Of a stretch of 64,000 nucleotides of DNA, positions 32,848-44,145 are shown one piece after another. The translations under genes were made by a program, and so were the position numbers. Location of the stretch: positions 5,806,934-5,870,933 of the forward strand of contig CM037883.1 of assembly GCA_021292165.1 (NCBI GenBank). Direction: 5' to 3'. Positions within the stretch are counted from its first letter, which is position 1. The number at the start of each line of letters is the position of its first letter. Origin of the DNA: Shinisaurus crocodilurus. Taxonomy: Eukaryota; Chordata; Lepidosauria; Squamata; Shinisauridae. A model generated the notes under the pieces. It had not been told where the DNA came from, did not search any database, and worked only from the letters and a program-made list of their open reading frames with translations.

Positions 32848-33545
32848 CTTCAAGGGCCAGCTCTCCCTTTTTATGGTTCTTTATCTTTAAACTGGACTTG
32901 GACTGGACAGGCCTTCAGCTAAAGGACTATCCTCTGTAAAGTAGAAATCATGGCCACTCTAAGCAACTGGCTCTTTAATCATGAACCTATTGAAATTTTG
33001 GAGAAATGTCAGGGTAAGATGCAAAGTTTAAATAAATCAATACATTTCCCCAAGATCGTAACAAGGACACCAGAGGCCCAATGATAATCTACATGAATTC
33101 TGCTGTGCCCCACTGTAACTGTACAGGATTTGTCTACTGTAATGCTGCCACTATTTCTCAAATGCTACTCTCCTGTTGCTAACTTCAAGACCTGGCTTTC
33201 CCTTCTTATGGTCCTTTACCTTTAAACTGGACTTGGACTGGACAAGCCATCAAACAGAGGACTGTCCTCTGTCTGTACAGTTAAAAAAAAAAAAAAAAAA
33301 GCCACCTGAAGTAATTGGCTCTTTAATCATGAACCTGTTGAAATTTTATTGAACCTATTGAAATTTTAGAGAAATGCCAGGGCACGATATGAAGTTTAAA
33401 TAAATCAGTACATCTCCCCGTGATCATAACAATGACAGCAGATGCTCAGTAATAATCTACATGAATTCTGTGCCCCTCTGTAACTGTACAGGATTTGTCT
33501 AATGTTTCCAGTCTTTTTCAAATGCTATTTGCTCTCCTGTTGCAA
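32848..33545 (+). repeat. Tandem duplication, two diverged copies, period about 332 bp
   Basis: Copy 1 (32848-33179) and copy 2 (33180-33545) both run from AACTTCAAG through TTTAAACTGGACTTGGACTG, CTGGCTCTTTAATCATGAAC-like, GTTTAAATAAATCA, TAATCTACATGAATTCTG and AACTGTACAGGATTTGTCTA to CTCTCCTGTTGC. Copy 2 has an A18 run at about 33283-33300 and a small internal duplication of TTGAAATTTTA. No coding support. Confidence 0.85.
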
Positions 33546-34438
33546 ATTTTTATCCCCTCTTCTCCCCTCCCCTGCTTCGTATCCATTACACATTCATCCA
33601 ACACCAACACAAACTATAGAAGTCAATATATACTTCTTAATTTATTACACAGTGTGGGACTCCTAACTCTTCTGGCCAAATTTAAGGTCTCAAGACATGT
33701 AATATATTTTTCTATTGAGAGAAAAAGAGATGATATAACCTGAATTTCAAAAGAAAAAAGACATTTACAAAATTTGTACTGCTTTTTTTTTTTTAACTGT
33801 TCCAAGAGTTGTGTTTACACTGGTTTATGTTCTTTAATGGGAAAAGTGTTACATTAAAAAAAAAAATCCTGCATGAAAAGACTTGCATATAGTTAAGCAA
33901 AAGGCTGTACTTTTCATTTATTTTTATTTTCAGGAAATCTGGTTCATTTACATGGAACGCTGGGTGGAGTTTTGTACTAAGCATGAAGATAGGTGCAGGA
34001 ATCTCCACTTCTTCTTCTTCCCAGCAACTTAAAACATGGGCATAAATTTCAAGGGGTGTGGCCAAGATATTCTGTGTAGGTCCTCAACAGAAAAGTATAT
34101 TTTGCTGCTGTATTGGGATCCCTTGAAAAGAACAGTTTTTTCTACCATTTTCTTCAATCATTATGATTCATTTTCTTTTGTATCTCTGTATCTCTATGGT
34201 TTAGATCTAGATAAAAAGTCACAACCTGCGTTTCAACGGAGACTTCAAAGTTGTGTATCATGTACTTCTACAATATATACATAACTTGGAATCATGGTGT
34301 GGCCCCCTTCTCTTTTCAATGGTGGGCAGGATTGGGTGGGAAGGTTTTTTTTTCAAAATGGCCCTATGGCAACAATTCTCAAACTTTGCTTTTTCGAGAA
34401 CCACTTGAAAATGGCTGGGGGTCTCAGTGGATCACTTA

Positions 34439-34439
<1 letters not shown>
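33546..34439. other. Intergenic stretch without recognised gene
   Basis: AT-rich, with poly-T and poly-A runs at 33784 and 33859. Nothing is recognised. Confidence 0.5.

Positions 34440-34480
<41 letters not shown>
34440..34480. repeat. (TG)n microsatellite
   Basis: About 20 TG units. Confidence 0.96.
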
Positions 34481-34689
34481 TGAATCAAAGCACATGCCTA
34501 ATTCACACTTTAAGAACTGCAGTCTTGTATTCAACTGGCAACTCTTTTAGGGGAAATTAGAGATAGCGTTGGCAACATCTCCATGGATCACCTAAATGGA
34601 GTTCACAGATGACAGTTTAAGAACCTTCCACTCTATGATCACTTGCAATGGTCCTCTCAAGTGAAAGGGGCAGTGGAGGCACTATTTAT

Positions 34690-34860
34690 TAGATCAGGGA
34701 TGCCAAACATTTTTCAGGGCACGTATTCCAGTGGTGGTGACCAGGGCCAAAGGCAAAAGGGACAGGACCAAACATACAAAAGATACCAGCATTATTATTT
34801 TTTTAGCTTAAAGCTCTTCCTGCCAGTAACTCAGCCTTAGGAGAGGCATTTAAACCTGTC
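34690..34860. repeat. DNA-transposon relic shared with 47330-47480
   Basis: CAGGGCACGTATTCCAGTGG and CCAAAGGCAAAAGGGACAGG are answered on the other strand at 47345-47415 by CCTTTTGCCTTTGGCC and CCACTGGAATGTGCCC. Probably a non-autonomous hAT-like element. Confidence 0.5.
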
Positions 34861-34994
34861 AGAAGGGGGGAGACGAAAGCTGGGAAACCAGCAAGTGATT
34901 GGAGAAAGAGGGGTGGGGCCATGGAAAAGAGGCGTGGCCTTGTGGGAAACCCCTGGGGGGGCGGATTTGGACTGCGGGCTTGAGGTTCAACACC

Positions 34995-35210
34995 CAGTGG
35001 AGGCTGGTGACTCCTATTTCAGTGGGGGGGGGTGTCCTAATCCACTGCAGGTTTTATTTTGAGCTTTCTATGAGCTATCCCTGGTGCTCCATGGTGGCTG
35101 AACCTATTTTGGGGATGGAGTTCAGTGCCATGGATAGCTCCTGTAAAACTCCAAATAAAACCTGCCATGGATTAGGAGCCCACCACAATAGGAGTCACCA
35201 GCCTGCCCTG
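34995..35210. mobile_element. hAT-like palindromic MITE (family B), 216 bp
   Basis: Begins CAGTGGAGGCTGGTGACTCC and ends GGAGTCACCAGCCTGCCCTG. Flanked by TCAACACC (34987-34994) and TCAACAAC (35211-35218), 7 of 8 matching. This is the best-preserved terminal sequence of the family. Confidence 0.9.
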
Positions 35211-35279
35211 TCAACAACCCTGCATGAGATCACTTGAACTAAATTATATGACCGCCTCTCCTCCATTCACAATGGGCAG

Positions 35280-35475
35280 GAGACACCACAGCCCAGAGGT
35301 AGAGCAGAAGATCTCAGAAATATGTCCCTCCATGGCAGCTTCAGTTAAAGGATGGTGTAGCAGGTGATGGAACCTGCCTGGGACCCTGGAAAGTTGCTGC
35401 CAGTCAGAACAGACGACGCTGGGTTAGATGGGCAAACAGTTCGACCTGGACACAAGATAGCTTCTTCTGCATTCA
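35280..35475 (+). mobile_element. tRNA-headed SINE, diverged
   Basis: CCCAGAGGTAGAGCAGAAGA recalls the tRNA-like head; GGGACCCTGGAAAGTTGCTG, GACGACGCTGGGTTAGATGG and the 3' end ATAGCTTCTTCTGCA match the body of 38552-38757. Confidence 0.7.
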
Positions 35476-35519
35476 GGAACTTGCGTTTGGAAGGACATCT
35501 GTAAGGTCAGCCTCTATAC

Positions 35520-36480
35520 TAATTTGCCCCAACCTGGCTGGGGATTATGGGAGTTGGAGTGCACCACATCTGGAGAGCACCAGGTTGGGCAAGGATAATT
35601 GTATACAATTATACAATTATGTATTCAATTTCCCTGTTGTTTTGATTTTTTTTAAAAAACAAAAACCTTTCCCCGCTTTGCATCCTATATTTTCCCTGTT
35701 AATTATCCACATAATATATTTTAATTTCCTTTGGGCACTAGACAAGACAATTTATTATTCATAGAATGTGGATTCCAAAATAAACTGTAAATTGATGTGT
35801 ATAGAAGGGTCAACCCTGTAAAGAGATGGCCCGTAAGGGGAAATTTACCATACTCGGCGCTGGGAGTGCCAGGCCTTCTCCACCCAGTTTCTGTTAACAA
35901 ACATAAGAACAGCCAGGCTGTCCCAAAAGCCTTGTCACTTCCTTGCAGCTTCCTGCTATGTCCAAACTTGGAAACAATGGTTAATGGGTTCCAAACGAAG
36001 CAGAATAGGAAGCCATGGTTTAAAGTTGCCAACCATATCCTGGACTTGTTTGGAAACAGTAACAGGAAGCTATGGTTAATTGCCGCTTCCTGGCTCTTAC
36101 CGTGGTGAAGGGCAGAGAGAAGCGTCTGTGTGGGTGCATGCAGCTTGTTCCTTGCTCCGCTTATTAAGTGGATATTTGACTGCCCAAACTTGGCCATTGG
36201 CTCCATTCAGACACCACCCCAAATCATGTTTTGCAATAACCATAGTTAAAAGTCCACACCATGGGTTGAGTTTACAGACGCAGCACTCATCTTCATGAGT
36301 CCACCCCTGGTGCAACTAACTGTTGAGGCAGAGCAATTGCCCTACCTTGTCAGAGGCCTGTGAATTCAGGCAGAACAGCAGAGCACAGCAAGCATGAAGC
36401 TTGCAAACCAACTTCAAACCATGGTTGACTTCCTGGTTTAGCAAACAGCCAGTCCCAAACCATGGTTTGTAAGATGGCAT
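35520..36480. other. Intergenic stretch with relics of ACCATGGTT-type palindromes
   Basis: A family H-like end is at 35530-35595 (GGATTATGGGAGTTGGAGTG, GAGAGCACCAGGTTGGG). Between 35970 and 36475, CATGGTTTAAAGTTGCCAAC, AAACCATGGTTGAC and ACCATGGTTTGTAAGATGG repeat, as in a foldback repeat also seen near 16148. No gene. Confidence 0.45.
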
Positions 36481-36486
36481 AGGTTC

Positions 36487-37280
36487 AGGCATAAGAACAT
36501 AAGAAGAGACCTGCTGGATCAGACCAAGGGTCCATCTAGTCCATCATTCTGTTCACACAGCAGCCAACCAGCTGCTCACAGGAAACCCACCAGCAAGACA
36601 TGAGTGCAACAGCACCCTCCCACCCATGTTCCCCAGCAACTAGTGTATATGGGCATATTGCCTCTAGAGATGTTGGAGAAATCCACAATGGATTCCAATG
36701 AGTTCGGATTTCTGTGAATCTGACCCATGGATTCCGCAGTGGAATGGCTTTCCCTGAGTCACCTGGATTCCCTGGACTTGTGGACTGTTTTTTTACTTAG
36801 CAGAATTTTATGCTAGTGCAATCGTAAAAAAATACGGGGGGGGGGGGGACACACACGGATCGAAAATGTGCACTTCCTCCCATAGGCTAAAGCACGAAAA
36901 TACGCATTTTGGGGGGATTTCTGCACTTTCAGAAGTGCAAATTTGCACAAGTGCACACAAACGCAAGTTCAGGAAATTGAAAAAAAAAGCCAATTCCGTC
37001 AATGAGCGGACAATGGAACGAAAGGTGCTGGAAAATCCACAAAATGCGAAAGGAATGGATTTAACAAAATCTGTGTACCTGCCTCTGATACTGTAGGTAG
37101 CATATAGCCACATTGACAGCCTTCTCCTCCGTGAATTTGTGTAATCTCCTTTTAAAGCCCTCCAAATTGGTGGCCATCACTACATATTGTGGAAGTGAAT
37201 TTCATAGTATAACTATGCGCTGTGTGTGAAGAAGTCCTTCCCCCTGAATCTCCCACCGATCAGCTTCATGGGATGACCCC
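36487..37280 (-). mobile_element. CR1-like LINE 3' end, split by family F repeat
   Basis: AAGAACATAAGAAGAGACCT at the left, CTTCTCCTCCGTGAATTTGT and GATCAGCTTCATGGGATGAC at the right. The sequence is interrupted at 36666-37079 by an AT-rich repeat flanked by TGCCTCT on both sides. Confidence 0.8.
36666..37079. mobile_element. AT-rich family F element, 414 bp, with target duplication
   Basis: Starts AGAGATGTTGGAGAAATCCA and carries GTGCAAATTTGCACAAGTGC and similar words. The host sequence TGCCTCT occurs at 36659-36665 and 37080-37086, and the interrupted CR1-like element resumes directly, so this is a genuine insertion. It contains a G-run at about 36837-36849. Confidence 0.7.
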
Positions 37281-38551
37281 GACAATTGTCTCCACTAACT
37301 CCTCTGCAATCTTTGCTTCTACAGATATTCAAATATGACACTACCAAAGCCATTCACAATTGTTCTCCTCCAACAATCGCAAAAATGAATATTGAAAATA
37401 GAGCGCTTTTGAATATTTTATAAGTGACAGAGAAAATTGCATAATATAGTACAGGGGAAGCAGAGAGGGTGTAATTCATTGTGTTCCTACCAACAAATGA
37501 GGCATGTTGATTTAATTTTCCTTGCTCTTGAGAAACACTTCACCTTCCTCTCTTGAGCAAAGGGTTGAAGTGCCCATTAGACTAAAGTGAAGAGCGGGGG
37601 AAAAGCTGGCCTTTTCCTACACACACACCCAAACGGGAGCATTTAATCTTTACAGGGATTTGCGACACACACAAATCTGACCTGTAAGAAGACAACAAAT
37701 GCAGGGTTTCATAGGATCACTTTGAAAGCAAAACTCAAAATATACAAAACTGATCAAAAGCTACATCTCTCCCTCTCTCCCTCTCTCCCTCTCCCCCAAC
37801 CCTCAACCCATTTATAATTTAAATTGTAAAGCGGGAAGCCTGCCAATAGAAGCAGATGACAAGCTGTCAGAATTTTTATTGCATTGCAAATATAACAGAG
37901 CTGGAACGTAAATAAATCTTTTACAAAGCCTGTGGGGTCAAACCAAATCGTGAAACTCATGAGACTCAGAAGGCCTGCCACTGTTTGGAAGTGGCCAGGA
38001 TCCTGTGCCTTTAACCGCAGCTGGATGTGCGGAAATTTAGCAGGTGAAGCTTTCCTTGACATAGAAATACAAGGATGGGGAAAGCATCAGCTGCTGAATT
38101 GGTGTGAGTCCAGCGGCTGTGAAGTTGCACTCTCTGAGCATCATACCCTGTCATGCAGGGCTGTTGTGAGGCTAGAACAATTCTGTGTCTGTGGGCACCA
38201 TGGAGAAAGGGTAAGAGAAAAGGGACGTGCATAAGCCAGGGTCAGCTGCTCCAAGTTTGAGGGGACCCTGGGCATAGTGGTCGGGGGGCTTGCCCTGATG
38301 GGGGCATACCTGACAGTAGCGGCAGCAGCAGCCCTCCCCCAAGGGCGGTCGTGGGCTGGCATTTTAATTTCCCACAACCTCACCTAGAGCACTCAACCTA
38401 CTGTCGCTCTGGGGCATTCTGGGAAATGTAAATAAGGGGTGTCGAGCCCAGCCTGCTGGCATAGGGCCCTGCCCCCCGGGAAACATAAATTCTGGTGGGT
38501 CCTGCTGGGACCCGGGCAAATGCCCTAAGATGCCAGGTGCTGGCACCAGGG
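37281..38551. other. Intergenic stretch; CTCTCC-rich run at 37762-37797
   Basis: No gene or known repeat recognised. The pyrimidine run is a simple repeat of CTCTCCCT. Confidence 0.5.
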
Positions 38552-38757
38552 AGGAGCCATAGCTCAGTGTGACAGAGGCCCTGCTTTGCCTGCAGAAGGT
38601 TCCCCAGTTCAGTCCCGGCAGCTCCAGGTAGGAGTAGGAAAGACTCCTACCTGAAACCCTGGAGAGCCGCTGCCAGCCAGTGTCAGCAATCCTGTGCAAG
38701 ATGGACCAAGGGTCTGTGACTCAGTATAAGGCCGCTTCCTGCACTCCTCTGTTAGCC
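38552..38757 (+). mobile_element. tRNA-headed SINE, complete copy
   Basis: The head GGAGCCATAGCTCAGTGTGA and GCTTTGCCTGCAGAAGGTTC with box B-like AGTTCAGTCCC is tRNA-Ala-like. The body contains CCCTGGAGAGCCGCTGCCAG and GATGGACCAAGGGTCTGTGA, and the 3' end is AGTATAAGGCCGCTTCCTG. Fragments of the same SINE are scattered through the window. Confidence 0.85.
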
Positions 38758-39547
38758 GTGCTAGGACCAATGGGCAGGAAAACGAGAGAGACGCCACTTC
38801 CTGCGGTGCACACACACGTTTCTTTTCTCCCATAAATGCCTCTGGTCAAATAGGCTTGTCAGATTTTTGCAACAATACCCCCCCCAAAAAAAAAAATCCT
38901 ACAGAACCTATTTACTAGAGCTGAAGATAATGACCCTGCAAACCAGAAAGAGGGATTCCTCTTTTGAGTCACCTTCAGCTCTCACAGGGGGAGGGGGAGA
39001 GATTACCTCCAGCCAAACTGTGTTCTTACAAAATGTTGCGCAACGTTGCCAAATATTATTTAAACATTATGGGTAGAACGATCCCACGGGGCAAGGGAGA
39101 GAGAATCCGTGGAAGACAAGCCATCACTTTCTCTGCCCTCCTGGGCACACTCCAAATGTGAGTGGGGTGGATTTACTTTTTTATTGGCCTTTTTTTTCTT
39201 CTTCTTTTAAAAATCTTCCCTCCCATTGCTCTCAGTGGCCACGGGTGGGGAGGAATAAACTGCAGCTCTAAGGATGGCATAGTCAACCAGGGCTTTGACA
39301 GGAGAGCCAGCCATATCAGCTGGAAACCTCCCCAGACCACTGTGGAAATCCAGATCCATTAGCCTCCAGGGGCGGACCATCGTCGTAATAGGTCCCCCAC
39401 CCTTACAGCAAAAGCCGCCATAAGCCTAAACCTCAGCAGGCAATGATCTGACTGTGACAAAGGGACTGATTCAAAGTCCCCCACCTTCAGACCACCATCT
39501 CCATGTCCAGTTGAGAAAACCAAGTCTAGAGAATGCCCCGCTACATG

Positions 39548-39865
39548 CATTTATTTATTTATTTATTTATTATATTTATGAATCACCCATCTGGCCAGAC
39601 ATCCGGCCACTCTGAGCGATGTACAATGCAATAAAATACAGGGGGGGGGGACCACACACGGACACACAGTATAAAACACAATTAAAAACAGTACAAAACT
39701 TAAAAATCCTAACCCACCCCATATTCCCGCCTGAAAAGCCACGTTTTTAATGCCCGGCGGAAGCTAATCAAGGAAGGGGCATGGTGGAGGTCACTGGGGA
39801 GAGAGTTCCATAAATTGGGGGCTGCCACAGAAAAGGCCCTCCTCCTAGTCCCCACCAGCCTGGTT
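39548..39865 (-). mobile_element. L2-type LINE 3' end, inserted in the endonuclease region
   Basis: The tail ATTTATTTATTTATTATATT, the 3' UTR CACCCATCTGGCCAGACATC and CACCCCATATTCCCGCC, then the coding end GCCACAGAAAAGGCCCTCCT are read on the reverse strand. It separates EN segments that would otherwise adjoin. Confidence 0.85.
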
Positions 39866-40164
39866 TCTCTGCATTGGGCCGATGACATGCTGGGACAGTC
39901 CTATGGGTGCCATGGAGACCACGAAGTCCTGAGCTGCCCCAGACAAGGTGCCCTCAGAATGAATGTTGACATCCCCCAGAAAAAAAAAGTTTGGGGAACC
40001 TCAACATCATACCTGAGACCACCTCCATCAGTTCAGATAGGGAGTCTGTTGAGCAGCAGGGAGGGCAGAACAGCAACAGAGTCCCCAGTCTGCCCCACTG
40101 ACCCAAAACTAGCTGCAAACACTCCGGACCAGTACTCAGATGGACAGGGAGCCTGCAGAGGGAG

Positions 40165-40500
40165 ATGGCATTCTTTTTTATTATTATTTGTTTAATTCTA
40201 TTACATTTCCAAAAGAAAATACATACAAAAACAACAAAAACAACAAATAAAGCCTAACAATATTAATACATAAACCCACCCCAATCCCTCCCCCATCTTA
40301 ATCCACATTAAATTATCTTATTTCACTTCTTTATAAACTTCTTCTTTTCATGAATCCTACAATTTTCTATACGCTCCCATCAATGTTAATCTATTTGAAT
40401 CTTTTTTCATATACTTTATGTACTTTCGCCAATCCTTCTTAAAAGCATCTTTTTTTTTCTTTATTCCTCTATACATTCTTAACTTTTGTGTCAACTTTTC
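40165..40500 (-). repeat. AT-rich segment, probable LINE 3' end
   Basis: Strongly AT-rich and pyrimidine-biased. TTGTTTAATTCTATTACATT with ATACATACAAAAACAACAAA resembles the 71-bp insertion at 63840-63910. The family is not identified. Confidence 0.45.
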
Positions 40501-40534
40501 ATTAATTGCTATTTTCCCATATGATCCTATAGAC

Positions 40535-40655
40535 CAGTGTTCTCCAAGCTTGGGTCCCCTGATGTTTTTGGCCTACAACTCCCAGCATAGCTGGCTGGGA
40601 CATGCTGGGAGTTGTAGGCCAAAAACATCTGGGGACCCAAGCTTGGAGAACATTG
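40535..40655. mobile_element. hAT-like hairpin MITE (family A), copy 2, 121 bp
   Basis: Starts CAGTGTTCTCCAAGCTTGGG and ends with the reverse complement. An exact 8-bp duplication CTATAGAC lies at 40527-40534 and 40656-40663. Confidence 0.94.
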
Positions 40656-41499
40656 CTATAGACCATAGTAACCCCCATTCCCCGGCCCTCAAGTCTACCC
40701 TGAAGCTGAACCAACAAGTACCCAGGTGGGCAGAGCTGGGAGAGACTACCTCCTCCCTGCTCACCCAGCCAGGTCTCGGTCACGCATGCCAGATCGGCCG
40801 CCTCATCCACTATTAAATCATGGATGAGGGAGGTCTTATTTTGAACTGATCTGGCATTTCAAAGCAGAATCGGGAGACTCAAGGGCAGGCTGAGAGGGGC
40901 AACCACCAAACACTCCAGTGGGGAGGAGGGACAGAACACGACTCGGCCATTGACTGTCTGGGCTGTGTTCCCCCACACCCGGCTAGCCTTCCTCCCAATG
41001 CCATATCTCCCTCAACCCATAACCACATCAATTGGAGCCCCCTCAAATCCCCCCACTTGGCCCCGTGTCCTATCTCCCAGGCGCATGACCAGATTTTAAG
41101 AGAAAAACAAACCCCATGTACAAAAGAACTGCAAAAGCCAATCATCAACCTGATGTTAGGGGGTAGTCCTTGCCTTTGCCCTGCATTCCCCCCCCCCAAA
41201 GTGGCTCCCCACAAAGGAGGGACCCTGTCTTCAGCATCGCTGCCACCAGGGCACTGCTGCCTCATGCCACTGCTGGGCAGATAGAGAGCCTTCCCCAGGC
41301 AACCTGTACAGCAGGCTCAGATCTGCAAGAGCCTGTGAGAATTCTCTCTCTCGCTCTCCAGCTCCAGCCAGGAGGTAGCTTCTTTCAGGCAGATAAACAC
41401 AGTCCCAGGCAGGGCCAGTAAGGTGATAAGTCAGCCCACCTGCCTCCATGGGATGTCCCGCTGCCTGCTTCTGTTGGTCCAGGGTGTGAATTTTGGGGC

Positions 41500-41810
41500 G
41501 GCCTGGTCCTGAATGGGCAATTAACACCCATCCGCTTTACCAAAGAGCTGCTCCTTGGTGGAGATGAAAACTGCTAGAACTAGTTTGTTGCTATGGATCA
41601 ACGCAGCTCGCTGCTTGCATTTTTGGATTCTCCTTTGGGGCATGGTTATTGGGACGGACATGATGACCACCTGGACTTCAAACCTGACCACTATGCCACT
41701 GGTGGACCTCCTTCTCCGCCCATGGATCTCTCTCTCCGATGGCAGAGAGGGAATTCTGCAACATCCTATGGCTCTGAGACCCTCTCCCAGGAACCATAGG
41801 ATTGCAGCCT
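41500..41810 (+). repeat. Dispersed segment R, copy 1 (coding-like)
   Basis: Homologous, in inverse orientation, to 63495-63760. Shared phrases include CTTTACCAAAGAGCTGCTCC, GAGATGAAAACTGCTAGAAC, TTTTGGATTCTCCTT and TGGACTTCAAACCTGACCAC. Frame 41593 reads GHGYWDGHDDHLDFKPDHYA without a stop to 41799. I do not recognise the product. It may be a repeat or a retrocopy fragment. Confidence 0.55.
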
Positions 41811-41896
41811 TAATGTTTCATCACAACCATATTCTGCTATTTGACGGATGCCTGATGTGCTAACGTTGCGGGAGATTTTCCAAGACACAAAACAAC

Positions 41897-41921
41897 AGCA
41901 GCTGCTGCTGCTGCTGCTGCT
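41897..41921. repeat. (TGC)n microsatellite
   Basis: About eight TGC units followed by a T-run. Confidence 0.93.
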
Positions 41922-42840
41922 TTTTTTCCTACCCGCCCTTTGAAATATCGAAGAGGGACATTGTCACATATTTCAGCAAAAGAGCAAGCAAGGTATTCAA
42001 AGCCGCCTGGAGGATATGGTTGCCTGTCGTTACGATTCCGCATGCCCAGATGGCTGCGGATACCTTTCAGCCGCATGAACGATTGGACAGGGCAGGTTGA
42101 AAATGGAAATCAGGCAATACAAATCCGTCGCAGCAACGGCGTCTCCTGACACATGACACTGGCACAGGCCAAAGTCAGATGGTGCAACCGGGCGTGGGAA
42201 CATTACCAAAATCTGCAGGAATCAGCAATATAAGCAGCAAAACAGAACTCTTGCAAAAGCCAGCTCCCATAACCTTTGGACTCACTCATCATTTCCCCAC
42301 TGGGCAGTCAAAGATGTGTTCCAAAAAAAGAATGCTGCATCCCTTCTGCACCCCCTCACCCTATATCCCTCACCCCCAGAGAGCTAAGAAAAGTCTGTAG
42401 ATGAGATCCAGAGATGCTGTGGAACCTGACTAAGCCGGTTTCCCTTTCCAAAGGGGCAGGTGAGTTATAGTCACTGAAGGGAGCCTGGGAGCTCTCTACC
42501 TTGGAGGGGATAAGATAACATGCATTGGCCAAGTAGCCTATGGAGTCATTATGAGACAGAAGTCAGAGAAAGCTTTATGATTCAGGAAGGCAGTTTCTAG
42601 GTTTCTACGATAAGGCATCGTAAAATCAACAGGAGAATTTCATACCCAAACTCATCCATCAAACCTAGGAAGTACTTTTCTTCTTGCAACTGTATCCATG
42701 TATGCACAGACACAAATATCCTGTCAGTTTGCAAAAACAAAATGCAATCCCACGTTTCTCCAGACAGAATGTCCCCACATACAGTATCCTAGAGAGAATG
42801 AAAGGAATGTAGGAATCTGCCTTCTCCCAGGTCAGTTACA
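41922..42840. other. Intergenic stretch without recognised gene
   Basis: Nothing convincing. At 42810-42838 a fragment of the tRNA-headed SINE 3' end (TAGGAATCTGCCTTCTCCCA) is visible. Confidence 0.5.
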
Positions 42841-42841
42841 T

Positions 42842-43076
42842 AAGAAGAGCCATCATGCTGGATCAGACCGAGGGTCCATCTCATCCAGCTTTCTGTTCAC
42901 ACAGCAGCCCACAGGAAACCCAAAAGCAGGACATGAGGGCAACAGCACACTCCCACCCATGTTCCCCAGCAACTGGTGTACATAAGCGTACTGCCTCTGA
43001 TACTGGAGGTAGCATATAGCCAACCGGGATTAGTAGCCATTCATAGCCTTATCCCCCTTGAACTTCTCTAATCCCC

Positions 43077-43120
<44 letters not shown>

Positions 43121-44145
43121 TTTACAGTATTTGTATGCTGCTCCACATCTAAGTAGATTCCGGAGTGGTGAACAATAAAAAGATAAAAACAGATAAAACA
43201 AACAAAAACAACACATTGGAAACAAAGTAACATTATAATGGTGGTTGGACAGCAAGGAAGGCTTCCCAGAACAAGGAGGTCTTCAGCAGGCTCCGAAAGC
43301 AGCACAATGTCGGAGCCTGCCTGACCTCCAGAGGCAGGGAGTTCCACAGAAATGGAGCCGCCACACCGAAGGCTTTCCTCCTGGTGGACTCCAATGCGAC
43401 CAAAGGTCCATGAGGAACCACCAGGAGCATGCCTTCTGATGACCTCAGTAACCAGGCAGGTTGGCATGGGGGGAGGCACTCTCTCAGGTAACCTGGTCCC
43501 AAGTTGTTTTGGGCTTTGTACACAAGTACCAGAACCTTAAACATGACCTGGTAGCGAATAGGTAGCCGGTGCAGTTCCTTCCTTCAGCAAAGGAGTTGCA
43601 TGCTGAAAAGGGGCAGCTCCTGACAATAGCCAAGCTGCTGCATTCTGCACTAGCTCCAGCTTCCGGAGCAGCCTGAAGGGCAGCCCCACATAGAGTGCAT
43701 TGCAGTAATCCAGTCCTGAGGTCACTAGCACCTGTATCACTGTGGCCAAGCTATCCCTGTCCAGGAGAGGCCGTGGCTGGTGAGCCAATCGAAGATGGTA
43801 TTGGTAAAAGGCACTCCGAGCTGCCGCAACCACATGAGACTCCAGCAACAATGATGGATCTAGGGGTACCCCCAACTATGAACCTGATCTTTCAAAGGGA
43901 GTGCAACCCCATCCAGAACAGCCTATCTCCCGGACTCGGGAACCACTCACCCACAGGGCTTCCATCTTGCCAGGATTCAGCCTCAGTTTAAAGCCCTCTA
44001 AATTGGAGGCCATCATTACATCTTGTGCAAGTGAATTCCATAGTTTAACTATGCACTATGTGAAGAAGTCCTTCCTTTGATCTGTCCTGAATCTCCCACC
44101 AATCAGCTTCATGGGGTGACCCCCCTTCGGTCCTAGTATGATGAG
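42842..44145 (-). mobile_element. CR1-like LINE 3' end, split by an L2 insertion
   Basis: Left part 42842-43077 (AAGAAGAGCCATCATGCTGG ... GAACTTCTCTAATCCCC) and right part 43986-44145 (AAAGCCCTCTAAATTGGAGG ... CAATCAGCTTCATGGGGTGA) would join to the usual CCCCTTTTAAAGCCC. The L2 between them is therefore younger. Confidence 0.88.
43078..43985 (-). mobile_element. L2-type LINE 3' half, about 0.9 kb
   Basis: The AGT simple tail is at 43078-43121. On the reverse strand the reverse transcriptase C-terminal region reads VTSGLDYCNALYVGLP and KLELVQNAAAWLLSG (43875-43540), then in another frame FKVLVLVYKAQNNLGPGYL and FLWNSLPLEVRQAPTL (43544-43233). At least one frameshift separates them, so it is a dead copy. 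The (AGT)n is its own 3' tail and not an independent microsatellite. Confidence 0.92.

Larger units (their letters stand above)
39240..40870 (-). mobile_element. L2-type LINE, endonuclease region, broken by three insertions
   Basis: Read on the reverse strand. The endonuclease N-terminal part is at 40865-40670: NARSVQNKTSLIHDLIVDEA then DLACVTETWLGEQGGGSLSQ and CPPGY. Its C-terminal part is at 39550-39360: GHSLDLVFSTG and LSQSDHCLLRFRL. This is the layout of an apurinic-type endonuclease (LTETWL and SDH motifs) of L2-like LINEs. It is broken by MITE A2 (40535-40655), an AT-rich segment (about 40165-40500) and an L2 tail (39548-39865). A TGA lies just before NARS. The part upstream, 40871-41540, may be 5' sequence of the same element but is unverified. 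Confidence 0.8.
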
